A DNA stretch of 64,000 nt, from assembly GCA_023391635.1 (NCBI GenBank), contig JAEWAQ010000075.1, positions 62,001 through 126,000 on the forward strand. The letters are read 5' to 3'. Every line of letters starts with the position of its first letter. Position 1 is the stretch's first letter. The position numbers and the translations under genes are program-made. The stretch is from Bacillota bacterium. GTDB lineage: Bacteria; Bacillota; Bacilli; Paenibacillales; Paenibacillaceae. Shown piece after piece: positions 33,441-41,472 of the stretch. The notes under the pieces are model-generated. The model was not told the DNA's origin. It made no database searches and saw only the letters and a list, made by a program, of their open reading frames with translations.

Positions 33441-36080
33441 ATGGGGGCCTGGGAATGGCCGATGATGCGGCACGATCGAAACTTGACGGGCAGAAGTTCT
33501 GGTATTGGGAACATGCGGGATCCCGCCGTCGCGGGCGAAATTTCGTATGCATCCGGCCATGCGGGCAACGTGTGGCTGGAAGATCTCGACGGCGACGGGA
33601 AGTTCGAATTTATTTGGATCGAGAACGGCCGGATCATAGTCAGGGACGAACAGGACCGGCTCCTGTGGCAGAGCGGCGTCTGCCAGCCGATCGTGATCGG
33701 CTTTCACGATCTGGACGGCAACGGGAAAGAAAAGTACATCGTGGCGGTCGGCCATTCTCGAACTTTGCTCGTGTATTCCGGTGCGAACGGCATGCTTCGC
33801 TGGTCGCACCGATTCGACCGCGAGACGGTCAGGCTCACGCACAGCTCGGTGCGAATCGGCCCAATCCGCCCGGATCTAAAGGGCGAACAGATCACGGTAT
33901 GGTCCGAGGGCGACGACTTCAGCTACCTGTTTTCTTTCGAGAACGGGGTTGATAACGGCCGGATGGTATGGAGCAACAGGGGCATTGGCGTCGGGGATCG
34001 AACCCGTTACAGGACCGGCGTGCTCATAGGCGATATTCACGGCGACGGGCGCTTGTCCATCGTGGTCATCCAGCACTCCGCTGTCTGGGTGGTCGATGCG
34101 TACGACGGTGAAATCGTTTGGGAAATCGAAGGCGCCGAGCTGAGAAATTACGGTTTGGCCCAACTGCTCGATCTTGACGGCGACGGCGTCAAGGAAATCG
34201 TCTTCGTCAACGATTCCGTACAATTGTGGACAGCGGTCATCAAATGGCAAAATGGCCGGTTCGCCTACATTTGGGACCATTATATCGGCTACAGCGACCG
34301 GTTCATGACGACGCCTTATTGGCCCGTTCGCGACATCGAGGGCAACGGTCGATTCGAAATTGTATATTCAATAGGCGATACGGATTCCGGCATGTGGCAA
34401 GTGATCATCGTGGACGCCTTGACCGGGCGTGTCAGGCAAGAGCTCGATGGCGTCAAATTGCTGGATTGCGGCGACATCGACGGCGACGGGATCGAGGAAC
34501 TGCTGATGGAGGAAGCGCTTACTTCCGATGTCGTCGTGTGCAAGCTGCTGGACGGCAGGCTGACCGTACTGCATCGCACCGGCGATCAGGCAATCGGGAT
34601 GCTGGAACAGTTCCGGCCCTTGCATGGCAATCATACAAATTATCAACGGCAATTGTCCTATTTCAAGGATCTGAACGGCGACGGGCGTCTGGCATGGTTC
34701 GCCATCCGCGACGGCAAACCATCGGTATGCGGGATAGGCGCTGACGGACAATGGTATTGTCGGCAAGTCGTGGAGGAGCTTGCTTCCATGGTTGTTCTGA
34801 ATGTGCTTTCAGCAAATGAATTTAACGGCTATCTCGTGAAATTCGCGGAAGGCATGCGGCTTTACGCCGCCGATGGCAGCGTGGCCGCCCGCTTCGGGGA
34901 GCGGGTCGACTCCGCAGCGCTTGCGCCGATCGTCACGGATATAGACGGTGACGGACGGGCGGAATTGCTTGTTGGCAACGCTTTTTATCGTGTAGACGCG
35001 CCGCGGCCGGACGGGCGATTGACCATTCGCGCGGCGGGATCTGTCGCTCTCGAACCGAATCAGGCAGCCGGAGCATCGGTAGATAACTCGGAAGTCAGAA
35101 TCCTGCTCGCGTGGGACGATGGCTCGGGAACCAAAGATCTGCTGTTCGCCGGTCGGGACGCAGAATTGATCCGAACGGACTGCCGGGGCGAAGTCAGGTG
35201 GAGAACGAAGTTGAAGGGGGATTATAAAGGCGGACGGGTGATGTCTGTCACGATCGGCCAATTCCTCTCCCCCAGCCGTTGCGACATTTATGCCAACGTC
35301 GCGACGAAGGCCATGTACATGAACGAATCGATGGTGATCGAATCGGCGACCGGCAACATCGTCTGGAGACGGACCGATGGCCACGACAGCGGGATGGGGC
35401 CGGTCGACGGTTATGCCTCGGTTCGGCAATTGGAGAACGACGGGTTGGACGACCTGCTGTTGCTGAGCGGCGAAGTCGTCATGGAAGTGGATGGCGCGAC
35501 GGGACGCGATTTGATCCGGAAGCGGGAGCTCAGCGATATTCTTGGCACGAGGTGGGTCGGATCCGGACAATTGACGCCCGTGGATGTGGTTGGAGAACAG
35601 GAGCAGGCAGCTTATCTGACCGGAGTCTGGGGGATCAACGGCGGCTTGATCAAGCGGGATGCCGGCGGTTGGCGGGCGGCTTGGTTCGATTACTATGGCA
35701 ACGCCACGCCGGTCGGCACTCGCAGAAGACTTCAGGGCATCGCGCAGGCTGATGGCATGTTGCTGGCCGGCGGCCAGCGTCTGGATTACCGATACGGCTG
35801 CGTCAACGTTGCCGACGGAACCTTGCTGTGGACGTACGATCTCGGCGACTGCACCGCAAGCGATACGTGCACCGGCGACATCGACGGCGACGGGCGCGAC
35901 GAATTCGTCTTCGCCTGCGATGACGGCCATGTGTACGTATTGAAGACGGATGGAACTTTGCTGTTCAAGCGGTTCGTGGACGCCCCGCCGGGGGACCCGG
36001 TATTGGCCGACGCGGACGGCGACGGATGGCTGGAGATCATCGTGACGCGGACCGACGGTCGGCTGCTGATACTGAAATAG
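33441..36080 (+). CDS. Cytoplasmic FG-GAP/VCBS-repeat protein, copy 2
   Basis: An 879-residue paralogue of the protein at 10457, alignable from WPMMRHDRNLTGRS to the last blade DADGDGWLEIIVTRTDG. DxDxDG-type motifs repeat through the chain (DLDGDGKFE, DLDGDGVKE, DIDGDGIEE, DIDGDGRAE, DIDGDGRDE). One blade has lost the loop: VDVVGEQEQAAYL replaces IDADGDGGDEFYL of copy 1. There is no signal peptide. ATG 33441 aligns with the start of copy 1 and has GAGGGAG nine bases upstream; the frame open from 33420 is not used. It likely partners the adjacent GH4 enzyme; function is unknown. Confidence 0.85.
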   Translation: MGAWEWPMMRHDRNLTGRSSGIGNMRDPAVAGEISYASGHAGNVWLEDLDGDGKFEFIWIENGRIIVRDEQDRLLWQSGVCQPIVIGFHDLDGNGKEKYIVAVGHSRTLLVYSGANGMLRWSHRFDRETVRLTHSSVRIGPIRPDLKGEQITVWSEGDDFSYLFSFENGVDNGRMVWSNRGIGVGDRTRYRTGVLIGDIHGDGRLSIVVIQHSAVWVVDAYDGEIVWEIEGAELRNYGLAQLLDLDGDGVKEIVFVNDSVQLWTAVIKWQNGRFAYIWDHYIGYSDRFMTTPYWPVRDIEGNGRFEIVYSIGDTDSGMWQVIIVDALTGRVRQELDGVKLLDCGDIDGDGIEELLMEEALTSDVVVCKLLDGRLTVLHRTGDQAIGMLEQFRPLHGNHTNYQRQLSYFKDLNGDGRLAWFAIRDGKPSVCGIGADGQWYCRQVVEELASMVVLNVLSANEFNGYLVKFAEGMRLYAADGSVAARFGERVDSAALAPIVTDIDGDGRAELLVGNAFYRVDAPRPDGRLTIRAAGSVALEPNQAAGASVDNSEVRILLAWDDGSGTKDLLFAGRDAELIRTDCRGEVRWRTKLKGDYKGGRVMSVTIGQFLSPSRCDIYANVATKAMYMNESMVIESATGNIVWRRTDGHDSGMGPVDGYASVRQLENDGLDDLLLLSGEVVMEVDGATGRDLIRKRELSDILGTRWVGSGQLTPVDVVGEQEQAAYLTGVWGINGGLIKRDAGGWRAAWFDYYGNATPVGTRRRLQGIAQADGMLLAGGQRLDYRYGCVNVADGTLLWTYDLGDCTASDTCTGDIDGDGRDEFVFACDDGHVYVLKTDGTLLFKRFVDAPPGDPVLADADGDGWLEIIVTRTDGRLLILK

Positions 36081-36121
36081 GGAGGAACAGCAATGGAGAT
36101 GGCGCCAGCATGAAAAGGTCG

Positions 36122-36276
36122 TATATGCAAAGACAAGCTTGACGCACTTGGCAAACCGATGCCGCGGCTGACGTCCGTTGTCCGATTGGAGCCAGGCGGC
36201 CAAAATTTGGGCAGATGGCGGCGGCGCGGATTTGGAGAAAAAAATGACGGAGATTTATAAAAGTTTGACGGAATAA
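36122..36276 (+). pseudogene. Shattered sugar-binding lipoprotein gene
   Basis: Two fragments of an LplA-type binding protein survive in different frames. The first encodes KDKLDALGKPMPR (36129-36167), matching RQDKLDALGLQMPK of the intact protein at 18210. The second encodes SDWSQAAKIWADGGG to the end MTEIYKSLTE and a TAA at 36276, matching that protein's C terminus. About 90% of the gene is deleted. A GGAGG and ATG-like remnant at 36081-36100 may be its old start. It indicates that the second GH4/FG-GAP module once had its own importer. Confidence 0.85.
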
Positions 36277-36379
36277 AATACATTGTTTCGATCCAGGCTG
36301 CTGGGATGTTCAAGTGCGGCGGATTCATGCATAATGGGTTCTAGCACAATATCGACCCTGTTAGCCTGGAGGAGATTCC

Positions 36380-37249
36380 GTGGAATGCCTGGAACTGCGT
36401 ATACCGCCATTGCCCCAGCTCGTGACGATCGGCCACGCGACGTGGCGGGCGGGCATGCAGCATTTTCGCCGCAATTTTCAAGTGTTCGATGTATTGTTCA
36501 TCCGCAGCGGATGTTTTTATATGACGGAAGATGGAACCGAGTACGAATTGGGGCCTGGCGGGTTGCTCGTGCTCGAGCCGGGCCGGACGCACTGGGGACA
36601 TCGGCCGGTTGAGGCGGATACGACCATCGATTGGGTGCACCTGTTCCACCCGCATCCGCATCGGATGGTGGAGGCCGGGCAGATCGCCTGGTCCAGCTTG
36701 CTCCGCCAAGGATCGGACCACGACTTGATGCCGACTGATCAGTGGATGTACTTGCCCAAGCACGGCCATTTCGAGCTGGACAGCCTGACGCCTCTGCTTG
36801 ACGAGATGGGGGCGGCGCACCGCGCATTGACGATCCGCAGCGCATCCGCTCTGCACGTATTGACCGGCCAACTGCTGCATCGGCTGCAGTCGTTGATCGA
36901 TGTCAACGCCGGGTCCCGTTCCTACCGGCTGAGCGAACGCGCGGCGCGCTACTTGCAGGAGCATATGCTGCAGCCGTTCAGCGCCGCGCGCATGGAGGAG
37001 AAGCTGCACTATCAATTCGACTACTTGACCCGCTGTCTGAAGCAGCACACCGGGATGACCCCGCTGCAGTATCTGCACCGGCTGCAGATGGAGCATGCCC
37101 GTTCGCTGCTGCATAGGACGGACCTGACCGTGCAGGAGGTCGCCGACCAGGCGGGCCAGCCGAACGTCAACTATTTCAATCGGCTGTTCCGCAAGCACTT
37201 CGGCATATCCCCGGGCCAGTATCGCAAGTCGACGCGGGGATTGCTGTAA
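36380..37249 (+). CDS. AraC-family transcriptional regulator, second
   Basis: A 289-residue regulator. The N-terminal cupin has the ligand-arm pattern YELGPGGLLVLEPGRTHWGH; the C-terminal 95 residues form the double HTH (MEEKLHYQFDYLTRCLKQHT and VQEVADQAGQPNVNYFNRLF), ending GISPGQYRKS. GTG at 36380 is the start, with GGAGGAGA six bases upstream. It follows the relic binding-protein gene and precedes the repeats, so it may have controlled module 2, but no direct target is apparent. It is unrelated in sequence detail to the AraC protein at 6960. Confidence 0.88.
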   Translation: MECLELRIPPLPQLVTIGHATWRAGMQHFRRNFQVFDVLFIRSGCFYMTEDGTEYELGPGGLLVLEPGRTHWGHRPVEADTTIDWVHLFHPHPHRMVEAGQIAWSSLLRQGSDHDLMPTDQWMYLPKHGHFELDSLTPLLDEMGAAHRALTIRSASALHVLTGQLLHRLQSLIDVNAGSRSYRLSERAARYLQEHMLQPFSAARMEEKLHYQFDYLTRCLKQHTGMTPLQYLHRLQMEHARSLLHRTDLTVQEVADQAGQPNVNYFNRLFRKHFGISPGQYRKSTRGLL

Positions 37250-37280
37250 GAGCGGCGCCCGAACAGACAATCGACTAGTG

Positions 37281-37580
37281 CATAATCGCCGTAATTCCAC
37301 CGAACCGCCGCTCACCGGACCGAGTTAAGGCGATAATCGCCGTAATTTCACCGAACACCGCTCACCAGACCGAGTTAAGGAGATAATCGCCATAATTCCA
37401 CCCAACCGCCCCTCACCGGACCTAGTTAAGGCGATAATCGCCGCAATTCCACCGAACCAACGCTTCTCCGGACCGAGTTAAGGAGATAATCGCCATAATT
37501 CCACCCAACCGCCGCTCACCGGACCGAGTTAAGGAGATAATCGCCATAATTCCACTCAATCGCGGCTCACCGGACTCAGC
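37281..37580. repeat. Six tandem ~51-bp intergenic repeats
   Basis: Units start at 37281, 37331, 37381, 37432, 37484 and 37535 and are 50-52 bp long. Each has the order GATAATCGCC, TAATTCCACC, AACCGC, CTCACCGGAC and GAGTTAAGG, with a few substitutions; the last is truncated near CGGACTCAGC. There are no unique spacers, so it is not a CRISPR. The short minus-strand frame across it is a by-product of the repeat. It lies between the AraC gene and the terminator of the YqzM-like gene. Confidence 0.9.
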
Positions 37581-37598
37581 TGCCTTGATCAACGCCAA

Positions 37599-37640
37599 AA
37601 GACGATCCCCCGCGCCGGCTCTGGCCGGAAGGATCGTCTT
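37599..37640 (-). terminator. Terminator of the YqzM-like gene
   Basis: AAGACGATCC (37599-37608) pairs with GGATCGTCTT (37631-37640), 10 bp, enclosing a second GC-rich stem. Reading on the minus strand it ends in a T-rich TTTTGG, and on the plus strand in TTTCCTTCG. It can serve transcription from both directions. Confidence 0.75.
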
Positions 37641-37668
37641 TCCTTCGTTCAAGCAATCATAAGTTAGC

Positions 37669-37812
37669 TTAGATCAGCGCTTTAATCACGACTGCGACGA
37701 TGAATACGACGGCCATGAAAGTGAACATGACGGCAAAGCCGGTCGCAACGTCGCCGAAATCATTGCGCGGTTCTTCGTTCACGTGGAGTTCGGGGTTGTG
37801 AATATTTTCCAT
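37669..37812 (-). CDS. yqzM: YqzM-like small membrane protein
   Basis: A 47-residue protein: a polar N-terminal part (MENIHNPELHVNEEPRNDFG) then one hydrophobic helix (FAVMFTFMAVVFIVAVVIKA). Length and layout match the YqzM family of Bacilli, whose function is not established. The start is the ATG at 37812 with GGAGG ten bases upstream; a longer frame from 37938 lacks a ribosome binding site. It is transcribed divergently from the ABC exporter. Confidence 0.75.
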   Translation of the reverse strand: MENIHNPELHVNEEPRNDFGDVATGFAVMFTFMAVVFIVAVVIKALI

Positions 37813-37979
37813 CGGGAAGCCTCCTGGTCCAACTTCGTTGACCTTAGTATACCCAACAATGCTTTTTGTTGTAAAGCGATGCGCCGGGCAGATCGTGACA
37901 AGTTTGCGACAATCCCGCGAATTCAATCGTTCCGACAATGTCCGTATGTGCTAAAATAAAGCGGGGGAGTGATGATCGA

Positions 37980-39725
37980 TTGGAATCACCGAGGTTATTG
38001 ACACAATTCATCAAGCGCAAATGGTATGTGTACGCTTCCGGAATCCTGTTCATCGCAGCCGCGAACATCGTGCAGGTGTATTATCCGAAGCTGATCGGCC
38101 AATTTACCGATGAATTGGACCGTCTGGGTTTAACCGGCGATGCGGTCGTCCATTACGGAATGCTGCTGCTGGCGGTTGGCGTCGGGTACGTCGTGCTGGG
38201 CGGCATTGGGCAGCTTCACGTCATGTACGCGGGACGTCTGTTCGAATTTTATACCCGGAAGCAATTGTTCGATCATTTCACCAGCTTGACCGAATCGTTC
38301 TATGCCAAGCAAGGCGTCGGCAAGCTGCTCAGTTATATGATGAACGACATCAAGGGCGTGCGCGAATCGATCTCCAGCGGCGTCAACCAGACGACGAATG
38401 CCGTGATGTTGGTTGCCGCGGCCATCGGCACGATGCTGCTCAGCCAGATCCCGCTCTACCTGATCGCCGTCTGCGTGGCGCCGCTGCTCGTGCTGCCTTG
38501 GCTAGTCGTTCGCTTCGGACCGGTCATTCGTTCCCGTTCCAAGCAAGTGCAGGACGATCTGGGCCGCATGACGGAATCGGCGGAAGAGCAGCTCGGCGGC
38601 ATCCGGGTAACGAAGAAATTCGCCGTCGAATCGATCATGAACGCCCGGTTCGACGAGACCGTGGACCGGATTCGCGACGACCAGATCCACCTCGTGCGCG
38701 TATCGTCGCTGTTTCAGTCGCTGATTCCGTTCGCGGGCGCTTTGTCGCTTATCGTGACGATCGCCTACGGCGGTTATTTGGCGCTGTCGGGCAGCATCAC
38801 GATCGGCAACTTCGTGGCGCTGACGCTCTATGTGCGGATGATGGTGAACCCGTTGCAGCAGATCGGCAACGTCATTAACACGATGCAGCGCTCGCGAGCG
38901 TCGCTGGAACGGCTGAACGAGCTGTTTGCCGTTCGCCCGGAAGTGACGGAAAGCTCGGAGGCGATCGAAGCCGATTTCGCGAAGGCGCGGGTGGAAGTGC
39001 GGCGATTGACGTTCTCCTATCCGGATTCGCAAGAGGAAGCGCTGCGCGGCATCGATCTGACGATCGAACCGGGCCGTACGCTCGGCATCGTCGGCCGTAC
39101 CGGCAGCGGCAAGACGACGCTCATGAAGCTGCTGCTGCGCCTGTACGATCCGCCGGCCGGCGCGATCCGGATCGGCCAGGCGGATATCCGCGATATGACG
39201 CTCGAAAGCTTGCGTTCGGGGATTGCTTACGTACCGCAGGACGGCTTCCTGTTCAGCACGACGATCCAGGACAACATCGCGTTCTACAAGCGCGACGAGG
39301 CGGCCGAAGCGGTCGCAAGGGCTGCCAAGCAGGCGCAAATCTACAACAATATCAAAGCCTTTCCCGATCAATTCGAAACGAAGCTTGGCGAACGCGGCGT
39401 CACGCTGTCGGGCGGCCAGCGCCAGCGCACGAGCCTGGCCCGCGGGCTTATCAAGAACGCGCCGATCCTGATCCTCGACGACAGCGTCAGCGCGGTCGAC
39501 GCCGTCACCGAGCGGCGTATCCTCGAGACGGTGCGCGCCGAGCGCCGCAACCGCACGACGATCGTGATCGCCCACCGAATCAGCGCGGTCATGCACGCCG
39601 ACGAGATCATCGTGCTGGACGAAGGCAGGATCGTGCAGCGGGGCAAGCATGAAGAACTGATCGCGAAGCCGGGCATATACGCCGATCTGTATGCGATCCA
39701 GGAGGAGGGAAGCCGGTATGCGTAA
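37980..39725 (+). CDS. ABC exporter half-transporter with degenerate catalytic site
   Basis: A type IV ABC exporter subunit of about 581 residues: six transmembrane helices then an NBD with Walker A GIVGRTGSGKTTLMK, Q-loop YVPQDGFLFS, signature TLSGGQRQRTSLARG and Walker B ILILDDSVSAVD. The catalytic Glu after Walker B is Asp, as in the impaired site of heterodimeric exporters such as BmrCD or TM287/288. The likely start is TTG 37980, preceded by GGGGGAG. It overlaps its partner gene by eight bases. Expected role is export of a drug, lipid or peptide. Confidence 0.88.
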   Translation: MESPRLLTQFIKRKWYVYASGILFIAAANIVQVYYPKLIGQFTDELDRLGLTGDAVVHYGMLLLAVGVGYVVLGGIGQLHVMYAGRLFEFYTRKQLFDHFTSLTESFYAKQGVGKLLSYMMNDIKGVRESISSGVNQTTNAVMLVAAAIGTMLLSQIPLYLIAVCVAPLLVLPWLVVRFGPVIRSRSKQVQDDLGRMTESAEEQLGGIRVTKKFAVESIMNARFDETVDRIRDDQIHLVRVSSLFQSLIPFAGALSLIVTIAYGGYLALSGSITIGNFVALTLYVRMMVNPLQQIGNVINTMQRSRASLERLNELFAVRPEVTESSEAIEADFAKARVEVRRLTFSYPDSQEEALRGIDLTIEPGRTLGIVGRTGSGKTTLMKLLLRLYDPPAGAIRIGQADIRDMTLESLRSGIAYVPQDGFLFSTTIQDNIAFYKRDEAAEAVARAAKQAQIYNNIKAFPDQFETKLGERGVTLSGGQRQRTSLARGLIKNAPILILDDSVSAVDAVTERRILETVRAERRNRTTIVIAHRISAVMHADEIIVLDEGRIVQRGKHEELIAKPGIYADLYAIQEEGSRYA

Positions 39726-41472
39726 AGGAGTCGCGAGCATGCTGTACAGCTTCGCCAAGCCGCACCGCGGCACCTTCGGGCTTGTGTTCGTCTGCACCGT
39801 TCTGGCGATTGCCGCCGACCTGCTGCAGCCCTACCTGGTCAAAATCGCCATCGATGACCATCTGATGGCGGGAGACAAGGATGAGCGGACGTTGCTGCTC
39901 ATCGCCGGCGTCTACTTGGGGTTGTCCGTCATCGGCCTTGTATTTACGTATTTGCAGAACAACTTGCTGCAATTCGCCGGACAGAGCATTATCGCGCAAA
40001 TCCGTAAGCGGCTGTTCCGGCACTTGACGAATTTGTCGGTATCGTTCTTCGATCGCGTGCCCCGGGGAAGCCTGATCACGAACGTGTCCAGCGACACGGA
40101 GACGCTGAACCAGTTTTTCAGCCAGGTGCTGCTGAGCTTGATGCGCGACGGCATGACGCTGATTCTGATTCTCGTGATCATGTTCCAACTGGATCCGACG
40201 CTGGCGACGTATTGTCTGATCCTGCTGCCGATCATCGGAGCGATTGCCGTTGCCTTCCGTTCCTATATGCGCAATATTTATCAGCAGGCCCGGTCACGGC
40301 TGTCGCGCCTGATCGCCTTCACGGCAGAGAACCTGGCCGGGATGAACCTGATTCAAGTATTCCACCAGGAGAGGGAGCAGCAGGAACAATTCACGAAGCG
40401 CAACCGTTCGTATTTCCGCGCCAACCTGCAAGAGATCCGCACGAACGTGCTGTTCAACCGGTCGTTCGAAATCGTCGGCAATGCGTCGGTCGCTTTCCTC
40501 GTATGGGCCGGCGGCAACGCGGTGCTGGATAGGACGCTCGAATTCGGCGTACTGTACGCGTTCATCACGTATATCCGCCAGTTTTTCCAGCCGATCTCGA
40601 ATATAACCCAGCAATGGAACACGTTCCAGTCGACGGCGGTATCCGTCCAGCGCATCGGCCAGTTGTTCGAGGAAAAACCGGATGTGCTTGATTCGACCGA
40701 TCCGGCGAGCATCGAGCCGGCTCATATACGGGGAGAAATCGTGTTCGACGGCATCGCGTTTGCCTATCAGCCGGACATCCCGGTCATCCGGCGATTGGAT
40801 CTGTACGTGCGTCCGGGCGACACGATCGGCATCGTCGGCGCGACGGGCGCCGGCAAAAGCTCGCTGATCAGCCTGCTGTGCCGGATGTACGATGTGAACG
40901 AGGGCAGCATTCGCATTGACGGGACGGACATTCGCGACATCCCGCAGCAAACGCTGAACCGCATCGTCGGGCTCGTGCAGCAGGAGCCGTTCCTGTATTC
41001 GGGCAGCATTCTGGATAATGTGCGCTTGTTCGACGAGTCGATTCCGCGGGCAGAAGTCGTGCGGGCTTGCGAGCTCGTGGGCGCGGACCCGCTTATCCGC
41101 CGCATGAAGCACGGCTACGACACCCGCATCTCGGAGAGCGGCAGCGGGCTAGCGGCAGGCGAGCGGCAGCTCATTTCCTTCGCCCGCATTATCGTGTTCC
41201 GGCCGCGCATCCTCATTCTCGACGAAGCGACTGCCAATCTCGACTCTTATTCGGAGCAACTCATTCAGCATGCTCTGCAAGTCGTCTCCAAAGACCGCAC
41301 GACGCTGATCATTGCGCACCGGCTGTCGACGATCCGGCAAGCGGATCGCATCATCGTGATGAAGGACGGCGAGATCGTCGAGCAGGGCAATCATCTGGAA
41401 TTGCTGAGCCAACACGGCTATTACGAGGAATTGTATCTGCATTCGCAAGGGAAAGGAGCGCTCTCCTCATGA
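39718..41472 (+). CDS. ABC exporter half-transporter, catalytic partner
   Basis: The 584-residue partner subunit. The NBD has Walker [17 protein letters not shown], Walker [13 protein letters not shown] with a normal catalytic Glu, and H-loop IIAHRLSTI, but a non-canonical signature ([15 protein letters not shown] instead of LSGGQ). Together with subunit 1, which has a canonical signature but Asp instead of Glu, this gives one consensus and one degenerate ATP site. GGAGGGAAG precedes ATG 39718, which overlaps the upstream stop; its own stop overlaps the uvrC start (ATGA). Confidence 0.88.
   Translation: MRKGVASMLYSFAKPHRGTFGLVFVCTVLAIAADLLQPYLVKIAIDDHLMAGDKDERTLLLIAGVYLGLSVIGLVFTYLQNNLLQFAGQSIIAQIRKRLFRHLTNLSVSFFDRVPRGSLITNVSSDTETLNQFFSQVLLSLMRDGMTLILILVIMFQLDPTLATYCLILLPIIGAIAVAFRSYMRNIYQQARSRLSRLIAFTAENLAGMNLIQVFHQEREQQEQFTKRNRSYFRANLQEIRTNVLFNRSFEIVGNASVAFLVWAGGNAVLDRTLEFGVLYAFITYIRQFFQPISNITQQWNTFQSTAVSVQRIGQLFEEKPDVLDSTDPASIEPAHIRGEIVFDGIAFAYQPDIPVIRRLDLYVRPGDTIGIVGATGAGKSSLISLLCRMYDVNEGSIRIDGTDIRDIPQQTLNRIVGLVQQEPFLYSGSILDNVRLFDESIPRAEVVRACELVGADPLIRRMKHGYDTRISESGSGLAAGERQLISFARIIVFRPRILILDEATANLDSYSEQLIQHALQVVSKDRTTLIIAHRLSTIRQADRIIVMKDGEIVEQGNHLELLSQHGYYEELYLHSQGKGALSS

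Noticed and set aside
34809..36203. 464-codon minus-strand frame across FG-GAP copy 2
   Set aside because: Shadow of the repeated DxDxDG coding sequence; low-complexity translation without family features.
37281..37580. CRISPR-like array
   Set aside because: Units are contiguous near-identical 50-52-bp repeats with no variable spacers and no cas genes nearby.
37422..37652. 76-codon minus-strand frame in the tandem repeats
   Set aside because: Its repeats simply reflect the ~51-bp DNA units; no start signal and no conservation expected.
38502..39797. 431-codon minus-strand frame across the ABC exporter
   Set aside because: Antisense of a conserved nucleotide-binding domain; no independent evidence.
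41067..41468. N-terminal extension of uvrC
   Set aside because: Lies inside the ABC exporter gene in another frame and is Arg/Ser/His-rich; UvrC homology begins exactly at the ATG at 41469.
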